Below, piece after piece: positions 5,598-10,179 of a DNA stretch of 10,179 nt. The stretch is from Desulfobacterales bacterium (GTDB taxonomy: Bacteria; Desulfobacterota; Desulfobacteria; Desulfobacterales; JAHEIW01): NCBI GenBank assembly GCA_030145015.1, contig JAQYWI010000189.1, positions 1 to 10,179 of the forward strand. Direction: 5' to 3'. The notes under the pieces are model-generated. The model made no database searches and had not been told where the DNA came from. It worked only from the letters and a program-made list of their open reading frames with translations. The position numbers and the translations under genes are program-made. Position 1 is the first letter of the stretch. Each line of letters starts with the position of its first letter.

Positions 5598-6008
5598 ATG
5601 GCCCAGAGAAAAAATAAAAGAAGACCCGTCTCGCAACCCAAAGTCGGTCGCAGTGGTTGGCAACCCTCCTACTGGATGATTGTGGCTTTTATCGCAATTT
5701 TTTTCGCCGGGGGCGTTATGCTTAAAGCCCTTTTCCTGCCACTGTCGCCCGTAAGCACGAGCGTTTCGAATTCTCAGCCTGTATCGGGAGCAAATCCCAA
5801 TCTCGCCGGCCAGGTGCAGCTGGTGGCCGCCAACTTTAGATGCGCCTGTGGGGGCTGTGGTGAACTTTTTTTAATTGATTGCACCTGTGACATGCCTAAA
5901 GGCGCAAAAGAAGAAAAGGATTTTATCCGTAAAAATCTTCAGCAGGGCCTGGACGTAGATGCGGTGATCACCCTGGTTGAAAAAGAATACGGTCACCGCA
6001 TTTCTTGA
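5598..6008 (+). CDS. Membrane-anchored CXCXXC protein with CcmH-like tail
   Basis: A 136-residue protein with a basic cytoplasmic N-terminus, one TM segment at about 26-48, a Ser/Pro-rich linker (49-72) and a Cys-rich extracytoplasmic domain. Cysteines are C82, C84 and C87 (RCACGGC) and C95, C97 (CTC). The following helix pattern, with EEKDFIRKNLQQG around 105-117 and VEKEYG (127-132), resembles CcmH/NrfF-type heme-lyase subunits and short zinc-ribbon-like or PCYCGC proteins. The pattern of two CXC motifs plus a fifth Cys suits metal binding or thiol exchange. Being immediately upstream of a TlpA-like thioredoxin, it may be that protein's partner or substrate. Start is set by AAAGGAG (5583-5589), 8 bases before the ATG. 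True cytochrome c maturation genes are not seen nearby, so I do not call it CcmH. Confidence 0.75.
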   Translation: MAQRKNKRRPVSQPKVGRSGWQPSYWMIVAFIAIFFAGGVMLKALFLPLSPVSTSVSNSQPVSGANPNLAGQVQLVAANFRCACGGCGELFLIDCTCDMPKGAKEEKDFIRKNLQQGLDVDAVITLVEKEYGHRIS

Positions 6009-6040
6009 TTGCGCAAATCCGTATGTAATTTTATAATGTA

Positions 6041-6634
6041 GTGATGAAGAAAAAGGTATCATTTAAATTTATATTGCCGGCGATTATCCTGCTGATTATG
6101 TCTGTAGGTGTTGGACTTCCGCTGTTTTATAGCGGATTTTTTGCGATTGCAGGCGCTCAGGATCAGGAGTTGGATCATCTGTTCAGCAATATCGGCATTC
6201 TCAAAATTGCGCAAATTTCCCGGCCGGTAGAAATTCAGCTTAAAGATGTTTTCGGCAATACGGTCAGTTTATCTGATTTTCGCGGTAACGTCGTCTTCCT
6301 TAATTTTTGGGCGACATGGTGTCCCCCGTGTGTTATCGAGATGCCATCAATGCAAAAGCTGCACCGCAGGTTCAAAGATAAAAATTTCGTAATGGTCGCG
6401 ATCAATTCGCAGGAAACCGATGCCCAGGTAAAATCGTTTTTGAATAAATATAAACTGTCGTTTACCGCTCTTTTGGATTCCAGCGGGGAGGTGGGAACCT
6501 GGTTTGACGTTAATGCGTTTCCGACGACATTTGTACTTGATAAGGAAGGCAGAATTATCGGCAGGGCGCTTGGGCCAAGGGAGTGGGACAGCCAGGCATC
6601 AGTTGCCCTGTTTGATTATTTAATTGACAGTTAG
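6041..6634 (+). CDS. TlpA/ResA-type membrane-anchored thioredoxin
   Basis: A 197-residue thiol-disulfide oxidoreductase. A signal anchor spans about 9-37, then a short linker, then a thioredoxin fold from about 62. The active site is WCPPC (93-97; C94, C97) and the conserved cis-proline is P161 in AFPTTF (159-164). The CPPC motif and the TlpA-type insert point to a reducing, substrate-specific periplasmic enzyme as in cytochrome c or metal-site assembly. It begins 32 bp after the CXCXXC gene. Start is uncertain: GTG at 6041 and ATG at 6044 are adjacent, the in-frame TAA at 6026 excludes earlier starts, and no clear Shine-Dalgarno is present, suggesting translational coupling or weak initiation. 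It is the last gene of the plus-strand cluster. Natural partners are probably the cysteines of DUF2318, the permease or the CXCXXC protein (inference). Confidence 0.92.
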   Translation: MMKKKVSFKFILPAIILLIMSVGVGLPLFYSGFFAIAGAQDQELDHLFSNIGILKIAQISRPVEIQLKDVFGNTVSLSDFRGNVVFLNFWATWCPPCVIEMPSMQKLHRRFKDKNFVMVAINSQETDAQVKSFLNKYKLSFTALLDSSGEVGTWFDVNAFPTTFVLDKEGRIIGRALGPREWDSQASVALFDYLIDS

Positions 6635-6660
6635 GGTTGTGTCGCGCAAGGAATTTACAA

Positions 6661-6891
6661 AATATGGTCCTATTTTAGGTTTCGGGTGTCAGGTGTCAGA
6701 GGTATTATTGGACGACACCCGAGGACGAGTACGAGGACGAGGACGAGTAAAATAAGGCGAATAAAATATCGTCCTCGTCCTCGAGAACCGACTGAAACCT
6801 GAACACTGACACCTGAAACCATAGACATTTAAGAGCTCAACTGAACTAAAATATACCTCATGACTTTTGTAACATTTTTGTGGGACATGGC
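6661..6891. repeat. Convergent-junction repeat B (nested hairpins plus conserved end)
   Basis: Three layers are visible. Outer arms 6678-6699 and 6799-6820 (GTGTCAG/CTGACAC-rich) pair at about 18 of 22 positions. Inside, CGAGGACGAGGACGA (6732-6746) pairs perfectly with TCGTCCTCGTCCTCG (6769-6783) across a 22-nt loop. To the right, 6815-6891 is the reverse complement of the end of repeat A (977-1046), including an exact 17-mer. It lies between the converging thioredoxin and Usp genes and could end or insulate transcripts in both directions. Confidence 0.7.
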
Positions 6892-6899
6892 ACTAGCCC

Positions 6900-7817
6900 T
6901 TATGCGTTTCGGGCTTTGGTACTCACTGAAAGAACGGGGCAGGGCGCCTGACGCACCACCCGGTCGGTAGTCGATCCTAACAAAAGCGTTTTTACCAGCC
7001 CGTGCCCCCGAACCCCCAGAACAATCATGTCCATATCTTCGGTTCTGGCATACCCTCCCAACTCTTCATAGGGCGGCCCTTCCAAAATACGGGTTTGGGG
7101 CGTACACCAGTTGCGAGCCTCCTCGGGTACCATGGCAATCAGTTTTTCCGTTAAACGACTGTACAGTCCCTGCTTAATTTCTTCGATCAGCGGTTTGTCC
7201 GGTTTAAGCAGTTCATCGGATACGGAGGGCTCGATGACGTGGGCCAAATGCAGCTCAGCTTCAAATTCCTGTGCCAGGCTTAAGGCATGTTGAAACGCCA
7301 GGTCGGAATCCGGCGAGAAATCGCATCCGACCAGGATCCGTTTCAGGCGTATCTCCTGGCTGATCGGATTAACTAATTTGCGCTCCGGGCTGTGGACCAC
7401 CAGTAAAGGGCATGCAAGGACCCGCATCAGGCGTTCGGTAACCGACCCCAAAATTAAACGCTTAAGGCCGGAGCGGCCCCGGGTGGCGGCGATGACCAGA
7501 TCAATCTCCTTTTCTTCAACCAGGCGGGATACTTCATCGGCTGTATGGCCAACTGTAATCAAGGGCTCCCATTTAACCGGTTGCGCGCCGATTAACTGAT
7601 CCAGCTGCTCACCGGCCTTTTTTTTAATACGGCTTTGCTGATCGGCCGGATTCAGTTGAAACTCACCGTAAATGGCGATAGCGGACAGGTCGATTACATG
7701 ACAAATATAGAGTTTGGCAGCGAACTCTTTGGCCAGGGCAACGCCATAGGGTATGGTACGGTTTGAAAAATCGGAAAAGTCCGTCGCACAAAGAATGTTT
7801 CTCATTTGCACTCTCAT
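6900..7817 (-). CDS. Tandem-domain universal stress protein (UspA family)
   Basis: A 305-residue cytoplasmic protein made of two Usp domains, about 6-143 and 159-300. Each opens with a strand and an Asp (ILCATDFS; ILVGCDFS) and closes with the ATP-binding loop: G114-R-S-G117 with G124-S125, and G271-H-G273 with G281-S282. Retention of G-2x-G-9x-G(S/T)-like motifs in the first copy suggests nucleotide binding; the second has G-x-G and may differ. Usp proteins support survival during growth arrest or stress; the exact action is usually unknown. The start at 7817 is favoured over the internal ATG at 7805 because AAAGGAG (7826-7832 on the minus strand) lies 8 bases before it. Last gene of the archease-rtcB-usp unit, only 34 bp after rtcB. 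Confidence 0.92.
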   Translation of the reverse strand: MRVQMRNILCATDFSDFSNRTIPYGVALAKEFAAKLYICHVIDLSAIAIYGEFQLNPADQQSRIKKKAGEQLDQLIGAQPVKWEPLITVGHTADEVSRLVEEKEIDLVIAATRGRSGLKRLILGSVTERLMRVLACPLLVVHSPERKLVNPISQEIRLKRILVGCDFSPDSDLAFQHALSLAQEFEAELHLAHVIEPSVSDELLKPDKPLIEEIKQGLYSRLTEKLIAMVPEEARNWCTPQTRILEGPPYEELGGYARTEDMDMIVLGVRGHGLVKTLLLGSTTDRVVRQAPCPVLSVSTKARNA

Positions 7818-7851
7818 GGCTTCTTCTCCTTTCTTTTAAACTTAACGGATT

Positions 7852-9303
7852 TTAACCTTTGATAACGGCAACGGGTTTAAGTTGCGCCACCCTTTTCGCT
7901 ATACCCGCGCTGTGCACAACTTCGACAACCCGGTCTACATCCTTATAGGCTTTGGGTGCTTCCTCGGCCAGACCGGACATGCTGCCGGCGCGCACGTGGA
8001 TGCCGCGACCCTCGAGTTCCTCACGCAATGTTGCCCCATGGATGGTTTTTTTGGCTTTTTTGCGGCTCATTGTCCGCCCGGCCCCGTGACAGGTCGACCC
8101 AAACGTTTGCGCCATAGATCCTTGGGTACCGACCAAAACCCAGGATGAGGTTCCCATTGAACCGGGTACCAGGACAGGCTGTCCGATATCACGGTAAACG
8201 GACGGCAGTTCTGCCGATCCGGGGCCGAATGCCCGTGTAGCCCCTTTGCGATGAACACATAGCTGCACCTGTTTTCCATCTATCCGGTGGGTTTCGACTT
8301 TGGCCATGTTGTGAGCGATATCATAAATCTGGAAGACGTGATGATTCGAAACTTTGCCGGCCAGGACCTGTTCAAAACCGCGACGAATATGGAAGGCGAG
8401 CACCTGGCGGTTTGCAAACGCATAGTTCGCTGCTGCTTTCATTGAGGCCAGATAATCCTGCCCATCAGCGCTGCTCAGCGGTGCACAGACCAGTTCACGA
8501 TCCGGCAGATTCAGTCCGTATTTGGGAATCATTTTTTGAAACCGTTTAACGTAATCACCGCAAATCTGATGCCCCAGACCGCGCGAGCCGCAATGAATTT
8601 GGACCGCGATTTGACCCGGGGAAAGGCCGATTCGTTGCGCAGCGCTTTCATCGAAAATCCGGTGCACGACATCCAGTTCGATAAAGTGATTCCCCGCGCC
8701 CAGGGTCCCCACCTGGCCTTTGCCCCGGTCTTTGGCGCGCTGGCTGACTTTTCCCGGATCCGCTCCTGCCAGACAGCCGCTTTCTTCGGTGCGTTCAAGA
8801 TCTGTTTCTGATCCGTATCCTCGTTTTACCGCCCATTTTGCGCCGGCAGTCAGCACCTGGTCGAGTTCGCCGGCCTTCAGTTTAATGTTGCCGCCCTTGC
8901 CGACACCGCTGGGGCAGTTCGAATATAGAATCGTAGCCAAATCATCCAGATAGGGACGGATCTCCTCCTGATTTAAATGCGTGGCCAGCAACCGTACCCC
9001 GCAATTGATGTCATAGCCGACACCGCCCGGGGAAATTATGCCATCCGGCAACGCCGTCGCCACCACGCCGCCGATGGGAAAGCCGTATCCCTGATGAATA
9101 TCCGGCATGGCCAGGGCATATTTAACAATACCGGGCAGGGTGGCGGTGTTGATCAACTGCTGTAAGCTGTTGTCCGTAACGATACCTTTTAACAGCTCCT
9201 CATCCGCATAAAAGCGTGCGGGAACGCGCATGTCCTGGCGGAAAGAGACCGGAACTTCAAACAGATGCTTCTCAAGTTGTTCGAAATCATGGATCTGAAC
9301 CAT
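7852..9303 (-). CDS. rtcB: RtcB RNA-splicing ligase
   Basis: Full-length 483-residue RtcB, the GTP- and Mn-dependent ligase that joins RNA 3'-phosphate or 2',3'-cyclic phosphate ends to 5'-OH ends. All expected active-site residues are visible: D98 and C101 in GYDINCG (97-102), N205, H206 and E209 in GAGNHFIE (202-209), H237 in HCGSRGLGH (237-245), H331 in DIAHNMA (328-334), and the guanylylated histidine H406 in CHGAGR (405-410). N-terminal [13 protein letters not shown] (67-79) is also typical. No intein or truncation. AAGGGA lies only about 4 bases before the ATG, a tight but usable Shine-Dalgarno. It follows archease by 55 bp. There is no rtcA or rtcR nearby, unlike the enterobacterial operon. 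Role: tRNA or rRNA repair after ribonuclease damage (inference from family). Confidence 0.97.
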   Translation of the reverse strand: MVQIHDFEQLEKHLFEVPVSFRQDMRVPARFYADEELLKGIVTDNSLQQLINTATLPGIVKYALAMPDIHQGYGFPIGGVVATALPDGIISPGGVGYDINCGVRLLATHLNQEEIRPYLDDLATILYSNCPSGVGKGGNIKLKAGELDQVLTAGAKWAVKRGYGSETDLERTEESGCLAGADPGKVSQRAKDRGKGQVGTLGAGNHFIELDVVHRIFDESAAQRIGLSPGQIAVQIHCGSRGLGHQICGDYVKRFQKMIPKYGLNLPDRELVCAPLSSADGQDYLASMKAAANYAFANRQVLAFHIRRGFEQVLAGKVSNHHVFQIYDIAHNMAKVETHRIDGKQVQLCVHRKGATRAFGPGSAELPSVYRDIGQPVLVPGSMGTSSWVLVGTQGSMAQTFGSTCHGAGRTMSRKKAKKTIHGATLREELEGRGIHVRAGSMSGLAEEAPKAYKDVDRVVEVVHSAGIAKRVAQLKPVAVIKG

Positions 9304-9358
9304 TTTATCCCTTAAATAACAAAACCATTCTTATCTATTTTCTTGCAAAATTTAGGTA

Positions 9359-9763
9359 TTAGACATCAAAGACTATGGTTGCTTCCAATCCTTTGGACGT
9401 CCTTATAATTTTAAGGTTGTGATAGGTCACCGCCTTGATCTGTTTTTCAAGCATGGATGCTTTCCCTCCGAAGACCTTTGCCTGTAAATGGGTGGCGGTT
9501 GCCTTTTGGATCCTGAATTTTTTAAAAACGAGCATTTCGCTTTCAGCCCAGTAAGCCAATTCGCTCAGCCATTCCACCAGCAGGCTTTCAGCATCGATGG
9601 CGTCCAATTCAATGGGTTTTTCGATTTCTGTCGAAATCTCAGAGACGTCCGCTGCCATCAGATGGGTCAGCCCCGTAGCGGCACTCAAAAATAATTCGGT
9701 CAGGTCGTTCCCGAAAACCCGTAAGGCTTTGTCGGCCGTATGCTCTACTTCTTCAAAACCCAT
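9359..9763 (-). CDS. Archease, activator of RtcB
   Basis: A 134-residue protein of normal archease length. The N-terminal motif EVEHTADKAL (5-14) with H8 and D11, a central acidic region (MAADVSEI, 36-43) and the C-terminal IVFDV with D133 correspond to the metal-binding aspartates of known archeases. The long middle helices (LLVEWLSELAYWAESE, 61-76) are also typical. Archease speeds guanylylation and turnover of RtcB, and its gene here sits directly upstream of rtcB, as expected for a functional pair. The ATG at 9763 has no obvious Shine-Dalgarno; no alternative in-frame start with a better site was seen. First gene of the minus-strand unit, so its promoter should lie at 9764-9860, where a repeat motif is located. 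Confidence 0.93.
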   Translation of the reverse strand: MGFEEVEHTADKALRVFGNDLTELFLSAATGLTHLMAADVSEISTEIEKPIELDAIDAESLLVEWLSELAYWAESEMLVFKKFRIQKATATHLQAKVFGGKASMLEKQIKAVTYHNLKIIRTSKGLEATIVFDV

Positions 9764-9860
9764 AATTTTTCAAGGTAAGGACAAATTCAATCTGGACTAG
9801 ATTAGAAGCGATCTCAAAAATACGTTTAACATCCGATGGTAAAATTTTAAACCGATAAAA
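9764..9860 (-). promoter_or_regulatory. Upstream region of the archease-rtcB-usp operon
   Basis: This is the only space for a promoter of the minus-strand operon before the right-edge repeat. It holds the third copy of TAGAASCSATCTCAAAAAT (9803-9821). Read on the minus strand this supplies TTGAGA as a weak -35 candidate, but no good -10 follows at 16-18 bp. No sigma-54 site (GG-N10-GC type) of the RtcR kind was recognised. Confidence 0.3.
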
Positions 9861-10135
9861 AGTGCTAACAACAAAAAATGAGCTAAAATTTAAAATGATC
9901 TAAAATGCCTAAAATTATGGTTTCACTCACCCAGCGCCGGCGCTTGTGCGGCGTTTGCGCCGGGTGGCCCAACATCTTTTATTATAAATATGATCGTTCG
10001 ACCCTGTCGTTCGACCCTGAGGCCCTCGAAGGGAGGCCCTCGAAGGGAGGCCCTCGAAGGGAGGCTCTCGACGGGTAGAATTCCTCAACTTTAGGCACTT
10101 TAGATCATTTTAGGCATTTTAGGCACTTCTAACTA
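9861..10135. repeat. Dispersed intergenic repeat, copy 3 (complete)
   Basis: The most complete copy. The left arm (9861-9916) has CTAAAAT units; a GC-rich hairpin core (about 9926-9972; CACCC and GGCGC against GCGCC and GGGTG) follows. Next come two 13-bp units of GTCGTTCGACCCT type, four 14-bp units of AGGCCCTCGAAGGG (10020-10075, the last diverged), then TAGAATTC. The right arm (10087-10135) has inverted units (ATTTTAGGC). It lies in the same orientation as copy 1. No protein-coding content is seen. Confidence 0.8.
10020..10075 (+). repeat. 14-bp tandem repeat, 4 units
   Basis: AGGCCCTCGAAGGG occurs three times exactly and once as AGGCTCTCGACGGG. Each unit has a small stem (CCCT/AGGG). Copy 1 has only three, more diverged units at 128-169, so unit number varies between copies. 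Confidence 0.85.
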
Positions 10136-10179
10136 TAGAGCACCTTTGGAGCTTATTTCCTCTGTCTTCCAAGATGAAT
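10136..10179. other. Right edge, nothing assignable
   Basis: Forty-four bases follow the repeat. On the minus strand an open frame from the window edge stops at 10153, too short to judge as the tail of a gene; an ATG at 10174 on plus has no ribosome-binding site. Confidence 0.3.

Noticed and set aside
5598..6008. Genuine CcmH of cytochrome c maturation
   Set aside because: Five Cys in CXCXXC/CXC layout instead of one LRCxxC motif, and no other ccm genes nearby.
1..10135. Composite transposon bounded by copies 1 and 3
   Set aside because: No transposase, a third copy lies inside, and the enclosed genes include housekeeping-type rtcB/archease; dispersed repeats explain it better.

Overview
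The window looks like a chromosomal stretch from a strictly or mostly anaerobic deltaproteobacterium (Desulfobacterota), plausibly a Desulfobacterales sulfate reducer. This is inferred from moderate GC, a rubrerythrin-like ferritin, a cysteine-free Crp/Fnr regulator with a TTGAC-N4-ATCAA box, DUF2318 next to an FtsX-type ABC transporter, and an unusually dense load of small structured intergenic repeats. No tRNA, rRNA, CRISPR array, transposase or phage gene was seen.

Layout. 1-288: a dispersed repeat (copy 1) and the control region of a Crp/Fnr regulator (289-975, +). It converges on a small ferritin-like diiron protein (1167-1643, -), with a structured repeat between them. 1644-2111 is a gene-free divergent region with tandem hairpins and a strong promoter reading right. 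2112-6634 (+) is the main unit: a secreted Cys-rich small protein, a membrane-anchored DUF2318 protein, an FtsX/MacB-type permease, a LolD/MacB-type ATPase, a membrane-anchored CXCXXC protein with a CcmH-like tail, and a TlpA/ResA-like thioredoxin. Two repeat elements sit inside this unit. A second convergent junction (6635-6899) holds a relative of the first convergent repeat. On the minus strand, archease (9763-9359), RtcB RNA ligase (9303-7852) and a two-domain universal stress protein (7817-6900) form an apparent operon. The right edge (9861-10135) is another copy of the repeat that opens the window.

How the genes may work together. The 2.8-6.6 kb cluster resembles, in gene content, the accessory part of the Campylobacter Cj1658-1665 / E. 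coli Fet iron-uptake clusters (DUF2318 protein, FtsX-type permeases, ATPase, thioredoxin-like proteins). Here it has one permease and no visible Ftr1/FetM or P19/FetP partner. Five of its six products carry cysteine pairs or clusters predicted to face the periplasm, including a CXXC in the permease. That suggests a metal- or thiol-handling export/redox module next to an iron-storage-like protein. The archease-RtcB pair is a textbook RNA repair/ligation couple; linkage to a Usp suggests a stress role.

The least explained signal is the repeat landscape: (i) phased CTAAAAT-arm elements in three copies; (ii) a 19-bp motif TAGAASCSATCTCAAAAAT that twice overlaps a stop codon; (iii) related elements with swapped low-complexity hairpin cores at both convergent gene junctions.
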